A stretch of 40,765 bases of DNA from Saprospiraceae bacterium UBA7687. Its GTDB lineage: Bacteria > Bacteroidota > Bacteroidia > Chitinophagales > Saprospiraceae. Position 1 is the stretch's first letter; every line of letters begins with the position of its first letter. The notes beneath the pieces were generated by a model that was not told the DNA's origin, ran no database searches, and saw only the letters and a program-made list of their open reading frames with translations. Location: contig DLGT01000033.1 in NCBI GenBank assembly GCA_002482845.1, positions 16,412-57,176 of the forward strand. Reading direction: 5' to 3'. Position numbers and translations under genes: made by a program. This document shows positions 16,379-25,900 of this stretch, piece by piece.

Positions 16379-16527
16379 TTAATTAAAATTTTAAGGTTAC
16401 ATAATAATATTACACCATAGTTCATCAAAAACTATGCTAATCTGCTTTTTACAATAGGTTTTAAACATATTTTGTTTAAACATTCGTTCACATTAATACA
16501 ATTTTATACTTTTACGTTCTTTTTCAA

Positions 16528-18618
16528 ATGAACCTAAATAATTTTATTATGATTAGAAATAGTTTTTCAATTTTACTGGTATTAATTATCGGTGTTACAT
16601 GCATGCATGCCCAAAAGAAAGCAAGTCCTTATGATTTTGGGAAAATGTGGACCTTTGAAAACCCACCAAAAGAATGGGTAAAAGCCACTTATAATATGGA
16701 TGTGGAGGATGAATGGTTTGATTTCGTTAGAAAATCATCTTTAAGATTTGCTACTTGGTGTAGTGCGTCTTTTATTTCGCCAAATGGTCTGATTATGACC
16801 AATCACCACTGTTCTAGAGATGTCGTAGCTGCTTTGCAGAAAGAAGGTGAGAACTTTGACAAACAAGGTTTTTATGCCCAAAACTTAGCAGATGAGCGTA
16901 AAGCTGAAGGTCTTTTTGTGGAGCAAATGATCAAAGCAGAAGATATAACTGCTTTAGTCCAGTCTAAAACAAAAAGTGCGAAAAGTGATTCAGAAGAAAT
17001 GGAGCTAAGAAAAGCGGCATTGAAGGAAATTGAAACCATGTATGCTGAGAAAGCTGATTGGAAAGGTTTGAGACTTCAGTTAGTTACTTTTTACAGTGGT
17101 GGTAAGTTTTCAATTTATGGTTACAAAAGGTACAGTGACATAAGATTAGTTTGGATTCCTGAGCTTGATCTTGGATTTTTCGGTGGCGATCCTGATAACT
17201 TTACGTATCCAAGGTACAATCTAGATGCTACTTTCTGGAGAGCATATGATGAAAATGGAAATCCACTAAATACAAAAGACAATTATCTTAAGTTTAATAA
17301 AAATGGAGCGGCTGAAGGTGAACCTGTATTTGTAGTAGGTAATCCAGGTAGAACAGAAAGATATAGAACCGTTTCTCAGCTTAGCTATGATCGTGATTTT
17401 AGATACCCATTACAATATAAGTTTCTAAAGAATAGAAATGACATGATGATGCGTAAGTACAATATAATCAAAAAAGATCCAAGTAAAGAGTACGAAGCGC
17501 AAGAGTTATTAAATGAAATAGCTGGTGTCGCAAATTCCATGAAGGCATTCGGTGGTATCGCAAAAGGATTAAAAGATCCAGCTTTGTTCAATAGAAAAGC
17601 GGAGATGGAAAATTATATTAGATCTAAATCTCCAGGAATTACTTATTGGGATGACTTAGCAAAACATTATGAAGTTTTGAATCCTAATGGATGGGTTATG
17701 TCACATCTTGTACCTAGTGGACTTCGTGGGAATATTTATACCATGATGCATGATTTGGCAGCTTACAAGGATCTAGTGGCAAATAATGGCGACCAAGCGA
17801 AAAAAGATAAGTTGCAAGCGACGATAACTGAAAAAGCAAAAACACTCAACGATGCTGAACAAATCGAATTATTTACTATGTTTTTAAATGAAGTAAAAGA
17901 AGATATCTATCCTGGAGACATGACACTTCAAAAAGTACTTGGAAAAAGAAGTGTAGATGAATACGTAAAATACCTTCTCAAAGAAACGAAGTTTAAAGAT
18001 GAGAAAAAGGTAGCTGAGTTTTTCGCTAATAGTGATAAAATGGCATCGGATAATGATGCTTTATTGGAAGCTAGCAATGTATTTGTAGGTAAGTATAAAG
18101 AAGCGAGTGGTTTATTTCAATCTTCAGCACCTGCAAGACAAGCACTAGAAGCAAAAATTGCTAACCAAGTATTTAAAGTATATGGAGACAAACTTCCTCC
18201 TGATGCAACATTTACACTTAGGATTTCTGATGGAACCATCAAAGGATATGATTATAATGGAACCATTGCACCTGCTATTACAACATATTTTGGTTTATAC
18301 GACAGATTTTATGCTAACAAAGGCGAATTTCCTTGGTCACTGCCTGAAAGATGGCAAAACCCTCCAATGGAACTCCTAAAAGCTCCATTCAATACAGTAT
18401 CAACTAACGATATTATTGGTGGTAATAGTGGAAGTCCATTGATCAATAAAAACCGTGAAGCAGTAGGTTTAATATTTGATGGAAATATTGAGTCATTGCC
18501 TGGTAACTTCATTTTTGATGAAGAGTATAACAGAACGGTATCTGTACACGCAGGAGGTATTTATGCAGCATTGAAATATATTTTCAAAGCAGATAGAATT
18601 GTTAAAGAAATAGAATAA
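16528..18618 (+). CDS. S46 family dipeptidyl-peptidase, DPP7-like
   Basis: 696-aa periplasmic serine peptidase. The signal peptide ends near CMHAQ (about 29); the start may be this ATG or the in-frame ATG at 16549 (Met8), which gives a more standard signal. The S46 fold shows ISPNGLIMTNHHC (83-95, catalytic His in NHHC), GGDPDNFTYPR (region of the catalytic Asp) and GGNSGSPLINKN with catalytic Ser634. Residue Ser+18 is Gly652 (FDGN). In this family Gly there goes with DPP7 preference for hydrophobic P1 residues, while Arg gives DPP11 preference for Asp/Glu. It releases dipeptides for uptake. An intrinsic terminator follows. Confidence 0.93.
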   Translation: MNLNNFIMIRNSFSILLVLIIGVTCMHAQKKASPYDFGKMWTFENPPKEWVKATYNMDVEDEWFDFVRKSSLRFATWCSASFISPNGLIMTNHHCSRDVVAALQKEGENFDKQGFYAQNLADERKAEGLFVEQMIKAEDITALVQSKTKSAKSDSEEMELRKAALKEIETMYAEKADWKGLRLQLVTFYSGGKFSIYGYKRYSDIRLVWIPELDLGFFGGDPDNFTYPRYNLDATFWRAYDENGNPLNTKDNYLKFNKNGAAEGEPVFVVGNPGRTERYRTVSQLSYDRDFRYPLQYKFLKNRNDMMMRKYNIIKKDPSKEYEAQELLNEIAGVANSMKAFGGIAKGLKDPALFNRKAEMENYIRSKSPGITYWDDLAKHYEVLNPNGWVMSHLVPSGLRGNIYTMMHDLAAYKDLVANNGDQAKKDKLQATITEKAKTLNDAEQIELFTMFLNEVKEDIYPGDMTLQKVLGKRSVDEYVKYLLKETKFKDEKKVAEFFANSDKMASDNDALLEASNVFVGKYKEASGLFQSSAPARQALEAKIANQVFKVYGDKLPPDATFTLRISDGTIKGYDYNGTIAPAITTYFGLYDRFYANKGEFPWSLPERWQNPPMELLKAPFNTVSTNDIIGGNSGSPLINKNREAVGLIFDGNIESLPGNFIFDEEYNRTVSVHAGGIYAALKYIFKADRIVKEIE

Positions 18619-18652
18619 ATATTATTTAATAAATATTATCAATAGTAAAATG

Positions 18653-18683
18653 GGCGGCTCTAATTAAATGGAGTCGCCTTTTT
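18653..18683 (+). terminator. Intrinsic terminator after the S46 peptidase
   Basis: GGCGGCTC / GAGTCGCC stem (8 bp, one G-T pair) with a 10-base loop, followed by TTTTT. It separates the peptidase gene from the following three-gene cluster. Confidence 0.8.
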
Positions 18684-18702
18684 CATTGTTAACAACAACT
18701 TC

Positions 18703-19542
18703 ATGAAAATACAATATCAAAATAATGGTTTAACCGTTTTTGAAAGTGCTTTATACCGAACCACATCTACTGTGATCGAACTAAATCATGCAATAATCAT
18801 TATAGATCCAAATTGGTTACCTATTGAGATAGATTTTATAGTTGATTTTGTGAATATCAATTATCCTTTACATAAACAATATCTTCTTTTTACACACTCC
18901 GACTATGATCACATCATTGGTTATGGCGCATTTCCTAATGCCACTGTGATTGCTTCACAGTGTTTTACAAATAATCCCAAAAAGGGAGATATCATTCAGC
19001 AAATTAATGATTTTGATCATGAATATTATATCAAAAGGAACTACCCTATCTCCTACCCTAAAGTCGATATTGAGATTACAAAGGATGACCAAACAGTAAA
19101 TATTGACGGTATCGAACTTGTTTTTTATGATGCTTTAGGTCATGTATCAGATGGACTTTTTATTGTTATTCCAGATAAAAAATGTTGGATAGCAGGCGAC
19201 TATTTAAGCAATATTGAAATTCCATTTGTTGATCATGATTATAGGGAATATCTAAAAACGATTGGAAAAGCTTCCCAAATATTAGAAAATCACCATGCAT
19301 TAGACCTTCTTATTGTTGGTCATGGTGATGTAGCAACCAATAGAACAGAAATCGAACGTAGGATTCAACAGGATACAATGTATTTAAATGCTTTAGGAAA
19401 TAAAGAAGATTTTGATTTTAAAAACTTAATAATGCAATATAGTGATAATCGGAATATGGTTAAAGCTCATGAGAAGAATGTGGGTATGGTTTGCCAAGCT
19501 ATAAAAGGTGGTTATCAAAGATTAAATACACAAATAAACTAA
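18703..19542 (+). CDS. Metallo-beta-lactamase-fold hydrolase
   Basis: 279-aa cytoplasmic protein without a signal peptide. The two-metal site is complete: THSDYDH (His65, Asp67, Asp69, His70), GHVSDG (His147), AGDYLSN (Asp166) and VGHGD (His207). This is the glyoxalase II-like/general hydrolase pattern; the substrate cannot be deduced. The stop is nine bases before the next ATG, so the two genes are probably co-transcribed. The start at 18703 follows the terminator by 19 bases, leaving little room for a promoter; transcription may begin in the AT-rich stretch before it or come from weak read-through. Confidence 0.9.
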   Translation: MKIQYQNNGLTVFESALYRTTSTVIELNHAIIIIDPNWLPIEIDFIVDFVNINYPLHKQYLLFTHSDYDHIIGYGAFPNATVIASQCFTNNPKKGDIIQQINDFDHEYYIKRNYPISYPKVDIEITKDDQTVNIDGIELVFYDALGHVSDGLFIVIPDKKCWIAGDYLSNIEIPFVDHDYREYLKTIGKASQILENHHALDLLIVGHGDVATNRTEIERRIQQDTMYLNALGNKEDFDFKNLIMQYSDNRNMVKAHEKNVGMVCQAIKGGYQRLNTQIN

Positions 19543-19551
19543 AAAAATAAA

Positions 19552-20004
19552 ATGGATAACACATTAAAATTTTTGGAAGGTAGTATCACCTTAAAATTCA
19601 AAAAATCGAAAATTTTGACTCCTTTAGAAGAAAGGATTTTAACTTTGTATGATAATGTGCCATTAAATAAATATAGTTTTGATGATTTAAGATTTATGAT
19701 TTTGCAAGAATTTGGTTTATCATATCTAATTCCTATGGGATTAAATGTGTTAAAAGAAAATCCTTTGATTGAATCAGCTTATTATGAGGGAGACTTATTA
19801 TCAGCAGTCATTAAAGTTGATAAAACTTATTGGCTTGAAAATAAGGAAGAATATAATAAGTTGAGAGAAATACTGAGAACCAATATCATTTTAATTAATT
19901 CGAGATTAGATATGAAATGTAAAACAGATCGTGAGTTATTGTCCAATATTGATAGTTTTAATCAAATCATCAATGAATCTAATTATAAGTATTTTGAAAA
20001 GTAA
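19552..20004 (+). CDS. CdiI-like contact-dependent inhibition immunity protein (orphan)
   Basis: 150-aa soluble protein. The block FDDLRFMILQEFGLSYLIPM (43-62), then LKENPLIESAYYEGDLLSAV (67-86) and YWLENKEEY, fits my recollection of the CdiI_2-type family of contact-dependent inhibition immunity proteins, whose members end with a helical tail after a GDLL motif. Such proteins bind and block a toxin domain delivered by neighbouring cells. No CdiA, Rhs or other toxin gene is visible on either side. Directly after the stop, in the same frame, 14 sense codons ending GDNKRDPNWK precede a TAG at 20047-20049, possibly the last trace of a toxin gene or chance. Family match is fair, function inferred. 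Confidence 0.65.
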   Translation: MDNTLKFLEGSITLKFKKSKILTPLEERILTLYDNVPLNKYSFDDLRFMILQEFGLSYLIPMGLNVLKENPLIESAYYEGDLLSAVIKVDKTYWLENKEEYNKLREILRTNIILINSRLDMKCKTDRELLSNIDSFNQIINESNYKYFEK

Positions 20005-20067
20005 ACATTACAAAAAGGTGACAATAAAAGAGATCCAAACTGGAAATAGTATTTAAAAGAGGAATAA

Positions 20068-20517
20068 ATGAGAAAGTTAAAATTAACAATATTGGTAATC
20101 TGTATTTTTTTGTTTTCGTGTCAACCAAAACAAGATAAGGAAATTACAAATAACAATCCACCAAATAACATAAGTCAAATTAAGGATTTAGTTTTACTTA
20201 AAGGTGATTCGGTAGCATATGATGATTTAACAAGGTACTATTTGGATTTTCCTTATCCTGATGAGCAACTAATTTACTCACTAATTATGGCCAATAGCTT
20301 CAATAGTCCGCAAGCAAATTATGATGTATTTACAATTGTTGGTAACTTACATATTAAGAAAGAGAACATTAATGACCAATTTGCAAAAATGGGAATTAAC
20401 TATTTAATGAGAGCTGCAAAATTTAATCATCATCAAGCATTAGAAATAGTGAAGGAATATTCAATTACAGAAAAATCTGACGCTAAAATTTTAATGTTAA
20501 GGATATTATCTAATTAA
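20068..20517 (+). CDS. Small lipoprotein of unknown function
   Basis: 149-aa lipoprotein: signal LTILVICIFLFSC with the lipidated Cys at 18. The mature part is helical, with YDDLTRYYLDFPYPDEQLIY, IMANSFNSPQANYDVF and INYLMRAAKFNHHQALEIVK, the last resembling one Sel1/TPR-like helical repeat. I do not recognise the family. It follows the CdiI-like gene by 63 bases on the same strand, with GAGGAATAA as a fair ribosome binding site. Position and size would fit a periplasmic immunity lipoprotein, but that is a guess from context. Confidence 0.75.
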   Translation: MRKLKLTILVICIFLFSCQPKQDKEITNNNPPNNISQIKDLVLLKGDSVAYDDLTRYYLDFPYPDEQLIYSLIMANSFNSPQANYDVFTIVGNLHIKKENINDQFAKMGINYLMRAAKFNHHQALEIVKEYSITEKSDAKILMLRILSN

Positions 20518-20537
20518 ATTTAATTTAATTTAAGAAT

Positions 20538-20570
20538 GCCGCTAGTCTATTCCTAGCTGATGCTAGCGGC
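20538..20570. terminator. Inverted repeat between convergent genes, possible terminator
   Basis: GCCGCTAG (20538-20545) pairs perfectly with CTAGCGGC (20563-20570) around a 17-base loop containing another CTAG. There is no T run directly after it on either strand, so factor-independent termination is uncertain, but the place between convergent genes fits. Confidence 0.45.
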
Positions 20571-20648
20571 GTAAAGTGAAATGGTATCTTTTTCAAATTA
20601 AAAATCTATCAGACTAAATATCATTGTTTATCCACCTGTTATTTATTT

Positions 20649-22904
20649 TTAAAACGGATACCCAATCGCTAAATTAAGTACCATTGATTTGTCTGGTGGC
20701 GTATTTGCATAAGGCACTTTTAATGGGAAAGCAAAATCAAATCTCAGCAACAAAATGGTAAAGTCAAGCCTTAGTCCTAAGCCTGCATCCATAGCTAGTT
20801 CGTTCAGAAACTTGCTGCTAAACTTCGCCCCTGGCTTGAGTGGATCATCATTGCGAAGCCAAACATTTCCAGCATCAGCAAAAATCGCTGTTTCTATAAT
20901 ACTGAATAACTTCAACCTAAATTCTGTATTTACTTCAAATCGGATATCACCACTTTGATCAGGCAAAAACAAGGCTTCTCTGTTGCCCGCATTAGGCGAT
21001 CTGTAGCTTCCTGGCCCGACTGTTCGGCTTCTGAAACCTCGTAAACTGTTGTTTCCACCTGCAAAAAACTGCTTTACAAATGGGATTTGTTTACTGTTTC
21101 CGTAAGGTAGTCCGTAACCAAAAATCATTCTATTGGCCCAATTAATCTTTTTTGAGAATTGTTTGTAGTAACGAATATCCATCTCTGCTTTTACGTACTG
21201 TGAGAATGGTGAACCCAAAAAGCTGATCGTATCGTTAGTTCGCCAGTCTGCACCTGTAGCTAATCCCAAAATATTGCCTGCGATATCAATCAATCCATTA
21301 AAATATAAACCCGTTTGATTGGTATTGCCAAGGAGCTGATTGTAATTATAATTATACGTTGATCCAATAATAAACTGTCTATCAGTGATACGAGCTAAAG
21401 TAGGATTTCGCAATATACTATCTCTATACAATTGTGTGATATTGATAGGATTGACATAGGTTATGGAGATAGGATTTAGTTGGTGATCTTTCCGTTTATT
21501 CTCTTTCCACGAATATCCATATTGTGCTTTAAAACTATTTAAGGTATACAACGTACTTCTATTTAGCTGTTCATAACCTAGCAGCATATTGGTTCTTGGT
21601 ACAAATTCACCAGGACTTTTTATACTGATAAATGGAACCATAAACCTTGGTACACTCAAAGAAGCTTCTCCACCGATACGATAGGTGTTGGTGTTGGCAA
21701 AGTTACCATTTACTTGGAGTTCGATACCAGCAAAAAGATTGATACTAAATTGTTCAGCAGCCCTGAATGCATTGCGATGTCTCCACCCAATATTGACTTG
21801 TGAACCTACGAGGTTATTGGTTTTGGAAGTACCTAATAGTTCGAAACGGTATGCCTTTTTCGGCATTGGTGTGAGATAATAATAAGTATTAAGTCTCATC
21901 ATATTGCTATCAACTACGGTTTCAAATCTGTTTTTTACAAATTTAAACGCACCTAAACTAATCAATCGGCTCAATGTTGCATTATGGTTCTTTCTACTAT
22001 ACAAATCGCCTGGTCTAAATTGCATCGCAGACTCAAAGACGATAGGTTTAAAAATCTGTGTGCTGTCAATGATGACAAATCTTTCACCCACTTGTATGGA
22101 TGTACTATCGACTTCTTGTCTATTATTCGAAAGCTCATAATTGGGATGGATAACAACAGATTTTATTTTATAGGGATGTTTGGCTTCTTCTGGTGTTATG
22201 TTTTTGATAGTTAAATACATAGCTACTTCATTATTGCCAATGGTGGTATCAGATTCTAAAAGTAAATAATCATCATTGAAAAAATAATAGCCCTTGTCTT
22301 TTAGTATGGTATTGATTCTAGTACGTTCTGCGATGATGGCATTTAGGTTAAAAGGAGTACCAGCTTTCAACAAAGTACCTGATTCTGTTGCTCGGATGGC
22401 TTCTGCCAATTCTCCAGAATCTTTGGGAAAGGAAATATCTCTTACTCGATATTCAGGACCTGTTAATATCTCGTATTTTATCGATGCTTTTTTTCCTTTT
22501 TTAATGATTTCATTATCCACACGGACTTGAAAAAAGCCACGATTTTCAAGATAATTATCCAAGATCTGACTATTAAGGTTTTCATTCACTTGACTCAAAA
22601 GCACAGGTGGTTCACCAAATTTATTTCTTATCCATTTGCCGATACCTTTTTCGCCACCGAGATTATGCATCCATAGTTTAAATGGCATCCAAAGAAACTT
22701 CCTGTTAGGTCTAGGTACAGGCAAGGTTTTTAGTTCGGTTAGGACATTTTTTTTATCTTTTGGAAGTAATGGTGTTTCTACAATTTCTATTTTCGAGCCT
22801 GTGAATAAAGCGTCATTTTCAGGGATATTTTTAACTGAACTACATGCGGATAATAACATCACTAAGCTAATAATCCAATAGAGTTTATGATTTTTTGTAT
22901 TCAT
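20649..22904 (-). CDS. tamL: TamL, Omp85-family outer-membrane lipoprotein
   Basis: 751-aa protein with a lipobox (LLSAC, Cys21), then POTRA-like regions to about residue 340 and a 16-strand Omp85/BamA-type barrel to the end (final strand NLAIGYPF). The conserved L6 loop motif is at 616-632 (GGNNSLRGFRSRTVGPG, with RGF at 622-624). A lipidated TamA homologue next to tamB is the TamL form described in Bacteroidota, where the pair acts in envelope homeostasis and outer-membrane protein or lipid transport. The gene starts 3 bases after the tamB stop, so both are made from one message. Confidence 0.93.
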   Translation of the reverse strand: MNTKNHKLYWIISLVMLLSACSSVKNIPENDALFTGSKIEIVETPLLPKDKKNVLTELKTLPVPRPNRKFLWMPFKLWMHNLGGEKGIGKWIRNKFGEPPVLLSQVNENLNSQILDNYLENRGFFQVRVDNEIIKKGKKASIKYEILTGPEYRVRDISFPKDSGELAEAIRATESGTLLKAGTPFNLNAIIAERTRINTILKDKGYYFFNDDYLLLESDTTIGNNEVAMYLTIKNITPEEAKHPYKIKSVVIHPNYELSNNRQEVDSTSIQVGERFVIIDSTQIFKPIVFESAMQFRPGDLYSRKNHNATLSRLISLGAFKFVKNRFETVVDSNMMRLNTYYYLTPMPKKAYRFELLGTSKTNNLVGSQVNIGWRHRNAFRAAEQFSINLFAGIELQVNGNFANTNTYRIGGEASLSVPRFMVPFISIKSPGEFVPRTNMLLGYEQLNRSTLYTLNSFKAQYGYSWKENKRKDHQLNPISITYVNPINITQLYRDSILRNPTLARITDRQFIIGSTYNYNYNQLLGNTNQTGLYFNGLIDIAGNILGLATGADWRTNDTISFLGSPFSQYVKAEMDIRYYKQFSKKINWANRMIFGYGLPYGNSKQIPFVKQFFAGGNNSLRGFRSRTVGPGSYRSPNAGNREALFLPDQSGDIRFEVNTEFRLKLFSIIETAIFADAGNVWLRNDDPLKPGAKFSSKFLNELAMDAGLGLRLDFTILLLRFDFAFPLKVPYANTPPDKSMVLNLAIGYPF

Positions 22905-22907
22905 CTA

Positions 22908-25900
22908 TTATCTTTTATTATCACCTGATGTTGCATTATTAAGAGAATCAGTTGATTCATTAGCAGTGCGTTCGCGATTTCTTCTTTCAGCATTTCTATT
23001 AGATCTTCTTTCCTTTTTTCGTTGAAAAATCTCTTTAAACTTGTTATATTCTACGGACATCACAAAACCGACACCTGTTTCTACTACGAAACCTTCTACT
23101 ACGCCTTCATATTCATTCCTCCTGTACGCACGGATCAAATATCGACCATCTTTCGAAAGCATGTATTCTATATTGATGTTTGGCGAAGTACTATTTCCAG
23201 CACTAGTCGCTTCATTACCTTGTTGACCACCTTCGAGCGCAATATTAGTACCGACAGACACATTGAGTCTTTCATCAAATAAACGTTTGGACACACCGAC
23301 ATTAAGATCAGTCCTATTTTCTAAGTTGCCTGACGTGTAGTCTTCTGATGAAACCACATCAAAATCTAGTTCAACACCTTTTACCAGATTGGCCGCTAAG
23401 TTATTGAGTTGTTGTGATAGTATTTTACTCACACTTTGTCTCGCCATAGACTCGGCGCTCAAACCACCTGAAGCACTAGCAAAAGGATTGTCAGCTACAA
23501 AACGATTCAAAATAAGTAGTGCATACACTTGTTTACTTAGTTCGGATGGTTCTGCATTCAATTGGTTTAATCGCATTTCTACTTGACCAGATATTTCACT
23601 ATCCACTCGGACAGAACTTTCTTTTGGTAGCTTAATTTCGAAGGTCAACAGTGGACGAAGTAGTGGACCATCCATATTTAATTGTACTTCAAAAGGTAAT
23701 CTTTGTCTATATCTCAAGTCTGTTTTTGCAGCTGCCACTTGATCTTGCACTAGATCAGCGGCACTAGTGTTTGCAATATAAATCGCAGTGACATCCATAT
23801 TTCCATCTGTAGGCTCGCCTGCCCAAGTGATTTTGCTACCCTTCTGAATGACAAACTTTCTTTTGATTAGATTAAATGACATTTCGTAAGCACCTTCATC
23901 CAATTCGTACGATCCTGTAAGTGTTATTTTTCCACTTTTATCGATACCACCATTTAGCAAGGCTTCACCTTTCAACTTTATGAAGTCCCCATTTGCTTCA
24001 TCAATGACCATCGTCAAGGTGGCTTTTTTGTCCACTTCGATGTTTACAGATACATCCATTCCAAGGATAGACGAAGTATTTAGAGAATCTATATTCTGTA
24101 AAAACAGTGAATCGTTTACAGGTGCATCTTTATCCACAAAGACTACAATTCCTTCTCGGTCCAAGATACCTTGTTGCTCTTTTGGTAGTACCATGGTCAA
24201 TTCTGTGTCTTCATTAATCCTTAATGTACCGTCAACTACAGGAGCAATTTCTGTTCCTGATATTCGCAAATTGGTATCAAAAAATAGTTTCCCATAATAT
24301 AGTTTATTATTAATTTGACTACTATTAAGGCCTTGAAAGTTCCTGGCTCTGACGTTCAAATCAAATTTAAAATTGACATAATTGGTCGTGAGAACTGAAC
24401 CATTTACGGTAAGTCTATTTTCAGCAGCATCTCTGACGGTGAACCTATTGAACTTGAGTCCTACATTATCTATAGCAATAATTTGTTCGTTATCAATGTT
24501 GAATTCATTATTCAACATGGCTATAATCATACTCGCATCATTAAAACCAATACTCCCATCAATGTCTGGCGCAATTGGTTTTCCTTGAAGACTTACTTTC
24601 CCCTTTATATAACCTTTTCCATTTCTGATTGCCCCAAAACTCAAGCCTTCTACCGTTTTCATTTGAAGTTTTTGAATATCTATGTTGATATCCATTTCAC
24701 TTTTGTCATTTGGTTTTAAAAAATATTTCCCTGAAAGGATAGCTTCATTATCTCTACCTTTTAGTGTAACATTTGCGTCAAAGGTATTCTGTATATTATT
24801 GTCAACAGCCACGGTAAGATCGCCTATTGTATCTCTATTCACGGTAAGATTCGCAATTCCTAAATCAGCATTGATATTTGGCAAAGTGGCAATGTCCTTA
24901 ATGAGAATATCCCCATTGATAGTGCCATCAGCAATCAAAGAATCTTTTTGCAAAAAACCAGTCAATGTTCCCAATCTAAAATTGGCAAACGCTACCTTTA
25001 ATGGACTTTTTCCATTTTGAACTACGTTGCTAATTATAAGGTGCTGATCATCTTTACTCAAATCAAAATTTTCGGCTTCTAGGATATTTCCACCAAATCT
25101 CACAGAATTATCTTTGCTGATGTCCCATTTATCATAATTGAGCAGCAAACTGTCAGGATTTATAAGCAAGTTATATGTATTGTTTGGTTCGCGGCCAATA
25201 TTACCTTGCACAATATATCGATCAATATCTGTTTTGTCTCCTATCCTTAAAGCGTATTTTATATTTTCAATATCCACTTCAGTATTGAAACGAGTGTTGA
25301 TCAAATTCAAATTCTCTCCATTTTTTATTTCAGCTGCAGTAAGGTTGACTTTAAGCTCTTTGTCCTTTTCCTCTGCTGCAAAAACCAAACTAGAAACCCT
25401 GCTAGTTCCATAGATAATACTAGGCGCAGTAGCACTCACATTCCATCCCGAAGGAGCAAAAGCGCCTGACATAATGATGGGAGACAACCTAGTCAAATCA
25501 GGTAAAAAAGCCCTGATAGTCGGATGGTCAGAAACACTTCCTGAAAGTTCAAAATCATAATCATCCAGATGCACGATTGCGCTATCTCTCTCTATGGCAT
25601 AATAAGGTTCGATCGCATTTAGAAAAATATCACCAAGTTGAGTGAGTTTGTATTGCCCTTTGATGATGGCTTGCGCAAAATCTGACCTTGCTATGATGGA
25701 TTGAGCATTATCCTGATATTTTGCTTCAAGAATAATACTATCCAATGAGATGCGTCTATCTTTGACAACGATTAAAGAATTAGAAACAGACACATTTCCT
25801 TGCAACGAATCTAAACTTAAAACTGGAAAATCTGCATCAATGTGACCTCGATAAATAATGGCATCTTTAGTAAGGTGAAGTGGAAGGGTTTTAATGCTAT

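Noticed and set aside
20005..20049. A separate small gene after the CdiI-like gene
   Set aside because: Only 14 sense codons with no start codon; kept as a possible toxin-tail remnant within a finding rather than a gene.
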